A stretch of DNA of 64,000 nucleotides from Bradyrhizobium sp. 21 (lineage in GTDB: Bacteria; Pseudomonadota; Alphaproteobacteria; Rhizobiales; Xanthobacteraceae): positions 21,084-85,083 of the forward strand of contig NZ_JADPJG010000038.1 of assembly GCF_023073335.1 (NCBI RefSeq), in the 5' to 3' direction. Below the pieces are notes generated by a model. The model searched no databases. It saw only the letters and a list, made by a program, of their open reading frames with translations, and had not been told where the DNA came from. The stretch's first letter is position 1. The number at the start of each line of letters is the position of its first letter. A program made the position numbers and the translations under genes. Positions 42,818-51,223 of the stretch are shown here, in pieces.

Positions 42818-43630
42818 TTACGCAGCTCTGGCTGCGACCTGCGGGACTTGTGCCGGCTTCTGCGCGTGATCCGCCCAGGTGATGATCTCGAAACGGCCGT
42901 CGTCGTGCTCGACCAGCGCGGTGCAGCTCTCGACCCAGTCGCCGCAATTCATGTAACGGATGCCGCCCTCGTCGCGGATCACGGCGTAGTGGATGTGGCC
43001 GCAGATCACGCCGTCGGCGTCGTGGCGCCGCGCCTCGGCGGCGAGCGCCTGCTCGAACGCGCCTATATAGTTGACGGCGTTCTTGACCTTCTGCTTGGCC
43101 CATTGCGACAGCGACCAATAGGGCACTTTGAACATACGCCGGAAGAAGTTGACGAAGCGATTCATCTGGATCGCGAAGTCGTAGGCCTTGTCGCCGAGAT
43201 GGGCGAGCCAGCGCGCGTTCTGCACCACGAGGTCGAAGATGTCGCCGTGGATGACGAGATAGCGCTTGCCGTCCGCGCCGGTGTGGACGGTGTTCTCCAC
43301 GACGTCGATGCCGCCGAAATGCGTGCCGTAATAGTTGCGCAGGAACTCGTCGTGATTGCCGGGGATGTAGATGACCTTGGCGCCCTTGCGCGCCTTGCGC
43401 AGAAGCTTCTGGACCAGGTCGTTATGCGATTGCGGCCAGTGCCAGCTCGATTTCAGCGCCCAGCCGTCGACGATGTCGCCGACGAGATAGATCGTGTCGG
43501 CATCATGAAAACGCAGGAAGTCGAGCAGAAGGTCGGCTTGTGAACCGCGGGCTCCGAGATGAACGTCGGAGATAAACAACGTGCGAAAGCGCCTTTCAGG
43601 GCTCTCGTCACTCACATCGTAACTTCCCAT
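42818..43630 (-). CDS. LpxH-like UDP-diacylglucosamine diphosphatase/metallophosphoesterase
   Basis: A 270-residue calcineurin-type metallophosphoesterase of the LpxH family. Metal-binding motifs are SDVHLG (Asp22, His24), GDIVD (Asp52), GNHDE (Asn92, His93) and later VIHGD and GHIH. LpxH removes UMP from UDP-2,3-diacylglucosamine in lipid A synthesis. Most alphaproteobacteria use the unrelated LpxI for that step, so this LpxH2-type protein may act on another nucleotide-linked lipid. It is the first gene of a pair with the GT4 glycosyltransferase. Confidence 0.82.
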   Translation of the reverse strand: MGSYDVSDESPERRFRTLFISDVHLGARGSQADLLLDFLRFHDADTIYLVGDIVDGWALKSSWHWPQSHNDLVQKLLRKARKGAKVIYIPGNHDEFLRNYYGTHFGGIDVVENTVHTGADGKRYLVIHGDIFDLVVQNARWLAHLGDKAYDFAIQMNRFVNFFRRMFKVPYWSLSQWAKQKVKNAVNYIGAFEQALAAEARRHDADGVICGHIHYAVIRDEGGIRYMNCGDWVESCTALVEHDDGRFEIITWADHAQKPAQVPQVAARAA

Positions 43631-43846
43631 GCGACAGCCTGTAACAATATCCCGTGACAGGGGGATGACCGATTGAACCTTTGAGGCACCCTCAAATACG
43701 AATCAAACCTTGCCTCGCCCTCTCCGCGAATATCAGTCGCATGCGACAATCAGGCGACATGGAGCGGCAGCGGTCGCCCGCAAAACCCCGGAAACCACGG
43801 CCTTATTGGTTAATGCCGGGATCGGTCGCGCCGCGCAGAGCCAGCG

Positions 43847-44647
43847 TCAGTAAAATCTGTGAAAATGATGGATCGGCCCGTGGCCGTGACCGACGCTGAA
43901 GCGGTCGGCGGCCGCGATCGCGGCGCTGATCCAAGCCTTGGCGTCGCGCACGGCGCGCTCGAGATCCTCGCCTTTGGCGAGCCCCGCGGCGACGGCGGAG
44001 GACAGCGAGCAGCCGGTGCCATGGGTGTTTTGGGTGGCGACGCGGGGAGCCGCAAGCGCGATCGTGGTCTTGGCATCGACGAAATAGTCGGTGCTCTCGG
44101 CGCCCTCACCGTGACCGCCCTTGATCAGCACCGCACGGCAGCCCAGCGCCAGCAGCCGTCGCCCCTGGCTCTCGATCTCAGTCTCGCTTGCCGCAATCGG
44201 CTCATCGAGGAGAGCGGCGGCCTCCGGCAGGTTGGGCGTGATCACGGACGCCAGCGGCATCAGTTTTTTGCGCAGGGCCTCGACCGCCTCGGCAGCCAGC
44301 AGGCGGTCGCCGGAGGTGGCGACCATCACGGGGTCGAGCACGATGTGGCGGGGCTTCCAGCGCGCCAGTGCGGCCGCGATCGCATCGATGCTGGCGACCT
44401 GCGCCACCATGCCGATCTTCACTGCGCCGACATCGAGATCGGAGAACACCGCATCGATCTGCGCCGTGACGAATTCCGCGGGCACCGCGTGAATGCCGGT
44501 GACGCCGCGGGTGTTCTGCGCGGTCAGCGCCGTGATGGCGGAAGCGCCATAGACGCCCAGCGCGGCGAAGGTCTTCAGGTCGGCCTGGATGCCGGCGCCT
44601 CCGCTCGAATCGGAGCCGGCGATGGTGAGCGCCACGGGCGTCGTCAT
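43847..44647 (-). CDS. thiD: Hydroxymethylpyrimidine/phosphomethylpyrimidine kinase
   Basis: A 266-residue ribokinase-fold enzyme. It phosphorylates HMP to HMP-P and HMP-PP in thiamine synthesis and salvage. Diagnostic motifs are IAGSDSSGGAGIQADLKTF at the N-terminus, ALTAQNTRGV, VLDPVMVATSGDRLL and the catalytic THGTGCSLSSA near the end. The start at 44647 is chosen because it opens the domain; the open extension upstream is not protein-like. No other thi gene and no TPP riboswitch were seen nearby. Confidence 0.94.
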   Translation of the reverse strand: MTTPVALTIAGSDSSGGAGIQADLKTFAALGVYGASAITALTAQNTRGVTGIHAVPAEFVTAQIDAVFSDLDVGAVKIGMVAQVASIDAIAAALARWKPRHIVLDPVMVATSGDRLLAAEAVEALRKKLMPLASVITPNLPEAAALLDEPIAASETEIESQGRRLLALGCRAVLIKGGHGEGAESTDYFVDAKTTIALAAPRVATQNTHGTGCSLSSAVAAGLAKGEDLERAVRDAKAWISAAIAAADRFSVGHGHGPIHHFHRFY

Positions 44648-44955
44648 GGGGCTTTCTTCCGTGTTTTCGAAGCCAAGCTTTTCGAGGTCATGGCCTGTCC
44701 TAGCGCGCCGCCATAGCACCAGCAAGCTGCACCAGCTTCGATCTGCGTCGCCGCAGATCGCGTTGCGGCGAATCAGTCGGACCGAGTGCTGTGCGGCGTT
44801 GTCGTCCCGCAAGCGAGCACAGTACGAGAAAATACCACCGCGGCACAACCGGGCCTTGGCGTCCGTCCGGACGAGTGACACGTTAAGGGGCGGATTCGTC
44901 CAGCGACGCCACGTTGCGGGCCGGCCTCGGCCCGCAATTCTCTCGGGATTGTATC
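44648..44955. other. 308-base divergent intergenic region
   Basis: The gap between thiD (minus) and the ethylene-receptor-like kinase gene (plus). It should hold both promoters. No THI-box, palindromic element or convincing small gene was recognised. Confidence 0.4.
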
Positions 44956-46932
44956 ATGTGGGCCTACTTCGAACGTCTCCTCGACTCCTCGATGTTTTCA
45001 CCTCACGGCATCTGCCTGCTGTGGGAGCCAGAGCTGATCTGGCTCCACGTCGTCTCGGACGCCGTCATCGCTGCCGCTTATTTCTCGATCCCGTTTGCCC
45101 TCACCATTCTCGTCACCAAGCGGCGTGACCTCAGGTTCGGGTGGGTCTATTGGGCCTTCGCGGCCTTCATCATGGCCTGCGGCCTGACCCACGTGCTGTC
45201 GATCTACACCCTCTGGGTTCCGATCTACGGCATCGAGGGCCTGGTCAAGGCGGCAACCGCGGTTGCGTCGATTTTCACAGCCGGCGCGCTCTGGCCGCTG
45301 TTACCAAAAATCCTGACGATCCCTTCCGCGTTCGAGCTCCAGAAGGTCCAGGCCGCGCTGGAGGAGGAAGAAATCAAAAGCCGGGACGCGACGCTGCTGC
45401 TGCGGCAGGTCGGCGAGGCCCAGCGTGCGATGCGCGAGAGCATGACGCGTCTCACCGCAATCGTCGAGACCGCGGTCGACGGCGTCATCCTGTTCGACGC
45501 GCAAGCCCACATTCTGCTGTTCAATCCCGCCTGCGAACGCCTGTTCGGCTATCGCGCCGACGAGGTCATGAATCTCGACATCGGCATGCTGATGTCCGAC
45601 GAGGAGAGGCGCTCATCCACCGGTCATGCGCATTTCGCAACCGGAGAGGCCGTCGGCCTGCGCAAGGACGGATCGAGCTTTCCAATGGCTCTGTCGGTGG
45701 GCCAGGCGTGGCAGGACGGCGAGCTGATCTATGTCGGCATCGTCCACGATCTGACCGCGCGCAAGCTGACCGAGCAGCAGCTCCAGCAGGCGCAGAAGAT
45801 GGAGACGGTCGGCCAGCTCTCCGGCGGCATTGCCCACGACTTCAACAATCTGCTCACCGTCATCATCGGCAACGCCGAGCATTTGAGCGAGCAGCTCAAG
45901 GCGCGGCCCGATTTGCGGCAGTTTGCCGACGACATCTGCGAGTCCGGCGAACGCGGCGCGGAGCTGACGCAGCGGCTGCTGGCGTTCAGCCGCCGCCAGT
46001 TGCTGCGACCGCAGACCATCGATTGCCGCCAGCTGCTCGATTCCATGTTCAAGCTGTTCAAGCGTACCTTGCGCGAGAACATCGAGATCAGCACGTCGTT
46101 CGCCCCCGGTACGATCCAGGCTTTCGCAGACCGCGCCCAGCTCGAATCCGCCGTGCTGAACCTCGCGCTCAACGCGCAAGACGCCATGCCGGCCGGCGGG
46201 CATCTGACGCTGAGCACCGAACCGGCTTCGATCGACGATGATTATCGTGAGCTGCACCCCGAAATGGCATCCGGCAGCTACACCTTGATCTCCGTCACCG
46301 ATGACGGCGAAGGGATGACGCCTGATGTCCTCGAACGCGCCTTCGAGCCGTTCTTCACCACGAAGGAGGTCGGCAAGGGCTCTGGCCTCGGGCTCAGCAT
46401 GGTGTACGGCTTCGCAAAGCAGTCCGATGGTCATGTCTCGATCTACAGCGACAAGGGCCTGGGGACGACGGTCCGGATCTACCTGCCACGCGCGGCGGCG
46501 GGACGATCGCCGACCGACCTTCCGGAAGCCGACGAGGCGGCGCCGAGAGGATACGAGACGATCCTGATCGCCGAGGATGATCCGTTCGTTCGCTCATCCA
46601 CCATTCGCAGGGTGGAAGCTCTCGGATATCGCGTGGTCGCCGCCGTCAACGGCAAGGAGGCCCTGGAGCGGCTGCGTGCCGATCCCGACATCGACATGCT
46701 GTTTACCGATATCGTGATGCCCGGCGGTATGAGCGGCTGGGATCTAGCCGATCGGGCCCGGCGGATTCGCCCGGGTCTCCCGGTGCTGTTCACCTCGGGC
46801 TATGCGCTGGAGACCCTGGTCGAGCAGGGCCGCGCGCAGGCGCAATCTGTCGTCCTAACCAAGCCCTATCGCAAGGTCGAACTGGCGCGGCGCCTCAGGG
46901 ACGCGTTCGCCGCCATGGTCGTGACCTCGTAG
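44956..46932 (+). CDS. Hybrid histidine kinase with ETR1-type ethylene-binding membrane domain, PAS and receiver
   Basis: A 658-residue hybrid kinase. Residues 20-125 hold three transmembrane helices that match the ethylene-binding domain of plant ETR1 at a constant offset of ten: Asp35, Tyr42, Ile45, Pro46, Ile72, Cys75 and His79 (ETR1 Asp25, Tyr32, Ile35, Pro36, Ile62, Cys65, His69). The motifs are SDAVIAAAYFSIPF and CGLTH. A short coil (125-162) and a PAS domain (165-275) follow. The kinase core comes next, with phospho-His294 in GIAHDFNNLL, an N-box (LNLALNAQDAM), G1 (DDGEGM) and G2 (GSGLGLSMVYGF). A receiver with Asp585 (FTDIVMP), acidic Glu540/Asp541/Asp542 and Lys636 ends it. All catalytic residues are present. 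The ATG at 44956 is chosen over an upstream TTG. It should sit in the inner membrane, sensing ethylene through Cu(I) if the domain works as in plants and Synechocystis Etr1. Confidence 0.92.
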   Translation: MWAYFERLLDSSMFSPHGICLLWEPELIWLHVVSDAVIAAAYFSIPFALTILVTKRRDLRFGWVYWAFAAFIMACGLTHVLSIYTLWVPIYGIEGLVKAATAVASIFTAGALWPLLPKILTIPSAFELQKVQAALEEEEIKSRDATLLLRQVGEAQRAMRESMTRLTAIVETAVDGVILFDAQAHILLFNPACERLFGYRADEVMNLDIGMLMSDEERRSSTGHAHFATGEAVGLRKDGSSFPMALSVGQAWQDGELIYVGIVHDLTARKLTEQQLQQAQKMETVGQLSGGIAHDFNNLLTVIIGNAEHLSEQLKARPDLRQFADDICESGERGAELTQRLLAFSRRQLLRPQTIDCRQLLDSMFKLFKRTLRENIEISTSFAPGTIQAFADRAQLESAVLNLALNAQDAMPAGGHLTLSTEPASIDDDYRELHPEMASGSYTLISVTDDGEGMTPDVLERAFEPFFTTKEVGKGSGLGLSMVYGFAKQSDGHVSIYSDKGLGTTVRIYLPRAAAGRSPTDLPEADEAAPRGYETILIAEDDPFVRSSTIRRVEALGYRVVAAVNGKEALERLRADPDIDMLFTDIVMPGGMSGWDLADRARRIRPGLPVLFTSGYALETLVEQGRAQAQSVVLTKPYRKVELARRLRDAFAAMVVTS

Positions 46933-47045
46933 GACTGGCATTTGCGCTCGCGGCAACCTATCCCCGGCCCCTCCGGCAAGTTCGCTTGCCAAATCCGGCC
47001 GGTTTTGGCCTATTGGCCGCCAGATATGCCTTCGGAGTGACTGCA

Positions 47046-47291
47046 ATGGTTCCCTTTTTCGTCCAGATCAAATGCAAGCTCGGCCAGTCGTACATTGTTG
47101 CCAATGCGCTTGCCGAAGCCGAGATCGCCTCCGAGATCTACTCCACGGCCGGCCACTACGATTTGCTGGTGAAGTTCTACGTCGACAACGACACCGACAT
47201 CGGCCACTTCATCAACGAGAAGGTGCAGGTGCTACCGGGCATCCAGGACACCCTCACCATCATCACCTTCAAGGCGTTCGGCGCGAGCTAG
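47046..47291 (+). CDS. Stand-alone Lrp/AsnC ligand-binding (RAM) domain protein
   Basis: An 81-residue protein made only of the RAM domain that forms the effector and assembly part of Lrp/AsnC regulators. The beta-alpha-beta pattern FVQIKCKLGQSYIVANALAE and ASEIYSTAGHYDLLVKFYVD is typical. There is no DNA-binding helix-turn-helix; the ATG at 47046 opens the domain directly. Such small proteins form octameric rings and are thought to sense amino acids. It lies 113 bases after the ethylene-receptor-like kinase and 92 bases before the PqqD-like gene on the same strand; whether they share a transcript is unknown. Confidence 0.87.
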   Translation: MVPFFVQIKCKLGQSYIVANALAEAEIASEIYSTAGHYDLLVKFYVDNDTDIGHFINEKVQVLPGIQDTLTIITFKAFGAS

Positions 47292-47383
47292 TTGCCCGCA
47301 ATTGGCGCAATCCGCGCGGTTGCGCAGCCGGGCACCTATGCTAGCGTCCGACCATTGGAATTGAAGCGAGTACCGAGCAAGTC

Positions 47384-47806
47384 ATGGCCCTCACCACGTC
47401 GGTGCCGCTGCTGATCAGCCAGCAATTTGATAGTGAAGTGGTGTTGGCCAACTATCAGAATGGCGTCTACTACAACCTCGACGGCAGCGCCGCGCAAATT
47501 TGGCTCGGCCTCAGGGCCAACCGAACGGTTGAGGAGATCGCAAACGCGTGCGCTTCCGCGACTGGCGGTGATGCCGCCTCCATCACGCCGCAGGTGCAAG
47601 CCTTCGTCGACAGCATGCTGGCAGAAGGCCTTATCGCTGAAGGCGCCGCCGATGCACGTGTTGAGACATGGACGCCGGTGCTGTCGGGCGCATTCGCCGC
47701 GCCGGAATTCCAGCGCTTCGACAATCTGCGGGAGCTCCTGCTGATGGATCCCGTGCATGACGCCGGCGATGAAGGCTGGCCGCTGCGCGAGCCACATGAA
47801 GGCTAG
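47384..47806 (+). CDS. PqqD-like peptide chaperone (RiPP recognition element)
   Basis: A 140-residue protein of the PqqD family. Residues 5-90 show the usual pattern: VYYNLDGSAAQIWLGL, then a winged helix with RTVEEIANACA and a helix leading to LAEGLI. PqqD proteins bind leader peptides and present them to modifying enzymes; B1 proteins of lasso-peptide clusters have this fold. A 50-residue C-terminal extension is not typical. The stop overlaps the start of the HPr-kinase-like gene by 11 bases, so the two are translationally coupled. Confidence 0.86.
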   Translation: MALTTSVPLLISQQFDSEVVLANYQNGVYYNLDGSAAQIWLGLRANRTVEEIANACASATGGDAASITPQVQAFVDSMLAEGLIAEGAADARVETWTPVLSGAFAAPEFQRFDNLRELLLMDPVHDAGDEGWPLREPHEG

Positions 47807-48788
47807 CGCTCTCATCCGGCAGGAGATCGCGGCGGTCTTCGCCACGGCAGCGCCGGCGCCGATCGAGACACCGGCCCGCTGCGGCCCGTTCGGCTTACGC
47901 CTCGGCTTTGCCTCGCAGGATTTGGCCGGCAGTTTCTTGCCCGCCTACATCCAGAGCACGCCTGATCGTATCGATCTCGACCTGCGCTTCATCACCGCCG
48001 CCGACCATGATCTCTCGGCGCTCGTGCCGGAAGCCGCCGAGAAACCGCGCCTGTTGATCGAGGACGGCATCTATTCGGTGTGGCAGCCGGCCGTCATCCC
48101 CGTGCTGTTCGCGGTCGATCTCACGGCAAAGCGCGGCATCGCCTGGCTGCCGAAGGGCGAGGCGCCGCCCTGGATCCGCAGCCGGCCGGCGATCTCGCTG
48201 ATCCACGCCATGATGCACGATACGCCGTGGTGCGCGGTCCATGGCGCGGCAGTGGGAAGCGACGCAGGCTTCGCGCTGCTGGCGGGCGAAGGGCACAGCG
48301 GCAAGACCACCGCGGCGCTGGCCTGCGCCAAAGCCGGCTGGCGCTATGCGGGTGACGACTTCGTCGCTGTGAACAGCGAGACCGGCCGGATCGAGCCGCT
48401 GTTCTGCTCGGCGCGGCTGCGCCCTGCCCTGGTCGAAACGTTTCAAAGCTTCATCGGCGCAACCACGCCGGTCTCGGATTTCAACGGCGAGCCGCGCCAC
48501 GAGCTGAGCCTCGCCGATCTCGGCGACCGCATCGGCGGCGGCAGGCTGCGCGCGACGTTCATTCCCCGCCGCCGCGGCGCGGTCGTGCCCGAATTCGCAC
48601 CGGCGCGGCCGTCGGACGCATTTCGCGCGCTGCTGCCGACCACGGCCTACGAGCTGCCGGGATGGCCCAACGAGATCGCCGACAAGGTAGCGCGGATCGC
48701 AGGGCTCGCGCCCGTATTTTTCGCCGACACCGGCACCGCGCCGATGCAGATTCCCGCCGCGTTCCTCGGCCGGCTCGAACAGCTCTGA
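47796..48788 (+). CDS. HPr kinase-like (HprK-related) P-loop kinase
   Basis: A 330-residue protein with the core layout of HPr kinase/phosphorylase: His149 in CAVHGAAV, the P-loop AGEGHSGKTT (Lys170) and the following GWRYAGDDFV (Asp187/Asp188). These match the HprK order of HG, GxxGxGKS and aDD. It lacks the HprK signature region for HPr itself, and HprK-related kinases near PqqD proteins are known to phosphorylate modified peptides (for example the lasso peptide paeninodin). The start at 47796 overlaps the PqqD-like gene; an in-frame ATG 39 bases earlier is less likely. The substrate here is unknown. Confidence 0.85.
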   Translation: MKASALIRQEIAAVFATAAPAPIETPARCGPFGLRLGFASQDLAGSFLPAYIQSTPDRIDLDLRFITAADHDLSALVPEAAEKPRLLIEDGIYSVWQPAVIPVLFAVDLTAKRGIAWLPKGEAPPWIRSRPAISLIHAMMHDTPWCAVHGAAVGSDAGFALLAGEGHSGKTTAALACAKAGWRYAGDDFVAVNSETGRIEPLFCSARLRPALVETFQSFIGATTPVSDFNGEPRHELSLADLGDRIGGGRLRATFIPRRRGAVVPEFAPARPSDAFRALLPTTAYELPGWPNEIADKVARIAGLAPVFFADTGTAPMQIPAAFLGRLEQL

Positions 48789-48794
48789 GGCCGC

Positions 48795-49475
48795 ATGCGC
48801 GTCTCCGTGGTCATCGCCGCCTACAATGCCGAGGCCTACATTGCCGAGGCCGTCGAGAGCGTGCTCGGCCAGACGATCCCTCCCGATGAGGTCATCGTCA
48901 TCGACGACGGCTCGACCGATGCCACACGCGGCGTTCTCGACCGCTTCGGTGATCGCATCGTTGCGCTCACTCAAGAGAACAGCGGCCAGGCCGTCGCCGT
49001 CAACAAGGGCCTCGCGATGACGCGCGGCGAGCTGATCGGCTTCTGCGATGCGGACGACCTCTGGACGCCGCGCAAGCTTCAGATGCAGCTGGCCCTGCTC
49101 GACCGTGACGGCAACATCGAGGCCGCATTCGGCAAGGTGCAGCAATTCGTCAGCCCCGACGTACCGGAGGTGCTGCGCGCGCGTCTCAAGCCGGCCGTCG
49201 AGATCATGCCGGGCGAGCTCAAGCAATGCATGCTGATCCGGCGCGCCGCGCTCGAGCGGATCGGGCCGTTCGACGAAACGCTGCCCGCGACCTTCTTCAT
49301 CGCGTGGCTCGGCCGCGCCAAGCGGGACGGGTTGAAAATCGCGCATGTCGACGACATCGTCGTCCGGCGCCGGCTTCATCTCGGCAATGGCGGCCGCACC
49401 AACACGGACGCTCAGAATCTCCAGACACTGATGGCGCTACGCAAGGCCATCAAGGCGCAGCGGCCGCCGGAGTGA
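48795..49475 (+). CDS. GT2-family glycosyltransferase, short form
   Basis: A 226-residue GT-A glycosyltransferase of family 2. The opening VSVVIAAYNAEAYIAEAVES, the nucleotide-binding VIDDGSTDAT and the metal-binding DADD in FCDADDLWTPRK are intact. It is short for GT2 (about 250-330) and ends soon after the acceptor region, but the catalytic half is complete. It begins six bases after the HprK-like stop, so it belongs to the same transcript, and its last 26 bases overlap the end of the converging nucleotidyltransferase gene. Confidence 0.88.
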   Translation: MRVSVVIAAYNAEAYIAEAVESVLGQTIPPDEVIVIDDGSTDATRGVLDRFGDRIVALTQENSGQAVAVNKGLAMTRGELIGFCDADDLWTPRKLQMQLALLDRDGNIEAAFGKVQQFVSPDVPEVLRARLKPAVEIMPGELKQCMLIRRAALERIGPFDETLPATFFIAWLGRAKRDGLKIAHVDDIVVRRRLHLGNGGRTNTDAQNLQTLMALRKAIKAQRPPE

Positions 49476-51099
49476 ACACCGGCACGCCGTCGATCGACAC
49501 CGACTTGACGAACAGCCCGAGCAGACGGTGGTCGATCGAGTGGTTGATATCCATCGGACGCCCGGTATCGTGCATCCGCAGCGCGACGACGATTTTGCGC
49601 TTGTCCGTGCCGACAATTTTTGCATTCAGTGTAACCTTGAACGGCATCGGATCGTTGCGCCCCGCCATCATCTGCAGCACCTCACTGGCGCCGGCATAGG
49701 CCGCGAAACGAAAGCTCTCGGTCCCCGGCGGCAGGAACGGAATCACTGCCAGCTCGACCGCGGCGAACGTTTGCGACCGTCCGTCGACCGGCACGTCGAC
49801 GACGGCGAACTGATGGTCGGTCCATCGGCCCTCGTCCTCGGGAATGGAAAACCCCTGCCCGAACCAGACGCCTTTTCCGCGCAGCGGATGCGTCGTATCA
49901 GCCGCCCGCTGCCAGATCCGCTTCAGGATCGCGTCCCGAAACAAGGGAAAATGGGTGACGCTGGCATCGAACGCGGCGATGGCCGCGCCCGGCAGCCTCA
50001 GCCAGTCCAACCCGCGAAACGGCGCCTTGAACTGCGCGCGCAATGACGCGAAGAAGGCGCCCCAGAACTGCTGCCATTGAGTGCGCTGCGCCCACGGCAC
50101 CGCGCGCACCGCGACCTCGATGGATTTTCCGGGCGGCGCGTAGCGCCACAACTGGCTCACCAGACCCTCGGGCACGAGCGCCGGCATCTCCCGCGCGACG
50201 ACGTCGAGCAATTGCGCCGCGAACAGGCAGCCATTGTAGCGCATCACGATCGAACGGAAGCGATCCCAATCGACCTTGTGGCCGTAGTTTTCCAGCACAT
50301 GGACGACCTCGAGCGCCCGGAAAACCATCTCCTTCTGATCGGCCGGCTCGGGGCGCATGGCCGCGATTGCCAGCTGCTCGGCAAGGCCCGGGATCAGCAC
50401 CTCATGGGTCAGCAGTTTCGCCCGCTCGGCGGTCTTGAATAATTCCTCGGTAAAACCGGTGTCGTCGAGCCAGAAGATCGCGCGCCAGTGCAGATCGATG
50501 GCACGGCCGAAGCCGGCCCGCGACATCGCGACAGCATGGATGTCGCGGTCGAAATCGGACTCCGAGAACAGCTCGACATTCATGCCATGGCTGCGGAACG
50601 ATGCCTGCCGCAGCACCTCGATCGCGCGCGGCGCCTCAACGCGGCGAACCAGGAGATCGTAATCCCCCGTCATGCGCTTCGCCATGTAGCTCTCGTCGCG
50701 TGCAAACAGCGCACCGCCCTTGATCAGCAGCGCGTCGATGCCGGCGCTTTCAAGCGCTCGATTGGCCTCGACGAGATCGCGGACCCGCGTCGCGTTCGAC
50801 AACCAGACATGCTTGACGACGCCGCGCATCCGCTTGGTGTCGGCATCCACGATCCCGGCCCGGTCGACCGTGGCGACGAGCAGCGGCATGGTGCGGTAGA
50901 CGATCTCGTCGGCAGCCTCCAAGGGCTCGGAGGCGCGCCAGTCCCGATAGGCGTCGATGCCGGTCTGGCCCTGTCCGAGAGCGGCCCGAAACAGCGTCAG
51001 GAAACGCCCATGGAGCACGATCGGGAGCTTTGCCGTGCTGGCCATCTCAACCAAACGGTTGAGCCGTGAGGCCTGCTGCATCCGGTTCGGCACCTTCAC
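49450..51099 (-). CDS. Nucleotidyltransferase family protein (NTP_transf_5 type)
   Basis: A 549-residue protein of the uncharacterised nucleotidyltransferase family seen beside PqqD/HprK-like genes. The active-site pattern is KGGALF (127-132) followed by RMTGDYDLLV with Asp146 and Asp148, the metal pair of the pol-beta-like fold. The C-terminal 200 residues (FRFAAYAGASEVLQMM, SIDHRLLGLFVKSVSID) are beta-rich and may bind a glycan or lipid. The start is a GTG at 51099; an ATG six codons later is an alternative. It overlaps the GT2 gene tail to tail and probably belongs to the same system. Confidence 0.83.
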   Translation of the reverse strand: MKVPNRMQQASRLNRLVEMASTAKLPIVLHGRFLTLFRAALGQGQTGIDAYRDWRASEPLEAADEIVYRTMPLLVATVDRAGIVDADTKRMRGVVKHVWLSNATRVRDLVEANRALESAGIDALLIKGGALFARDESYMAKRMTGDYDLLVRRVEAPRAIEVLRQASFRSHGMNVELFSESDFDRDIHAVAMSRAGFGRAIDLHWRAIFWLDDTGFTEELFKTAERAKLLTHEVLIPGLAEQLAIAAMRPEPADQKEMVFRALEVVHVLENYGHKVDWDRFRSIVMRYNGCLFAAQLLDVVAREMPALVPEGLVSQLWRYAPPGKSIEVAVRAVPWAQRTQWQQFWGAFFASLRAQFKAPFRGLDWLRLPGAAIAAFDASVTHFPLFRDAILKRIWQRAADTTHPLRGKGVWFGQGFSIPEDEGRWTDHQFAVVDVPVDGRSQTFAAVELAVIPFLPPGTESFRFAAYAGASEVLQMMAGRNDPMPFKVTLNAKIVGTDKRKIVVALRMHDTGRPMDINHSIDHRLLGLFVKSVSIDGVPVFTPAAAAP

Positions 51100-51223
51100 G
51101 CGTCGAAGCGATCGGCACTACCCGCGTAAAGACCAGACAACCCATCGTGATGCAATTCCAATTTCCAACCGGCAGCAAAACATGCGGGTGCCACCCTTGC
51201 GTGTCAATTGGAAAGGGCCTGCG

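Noticed and set aside
43631..44955. TPP riboswitch near thiD
   Set aside because: No THI-box-like sequence or paired structure was found upstream of the thiD start at 44647; the gene alone does not imply a riboswitch.
46986..47340. Sigma-54 promoter before the PqqD-like gene
   Set aside because: A TGGC...TTGC pair exists in the gap after the RAM-domain gene, but the spacing between GG and GC does not fit the -24/-12 consensus.
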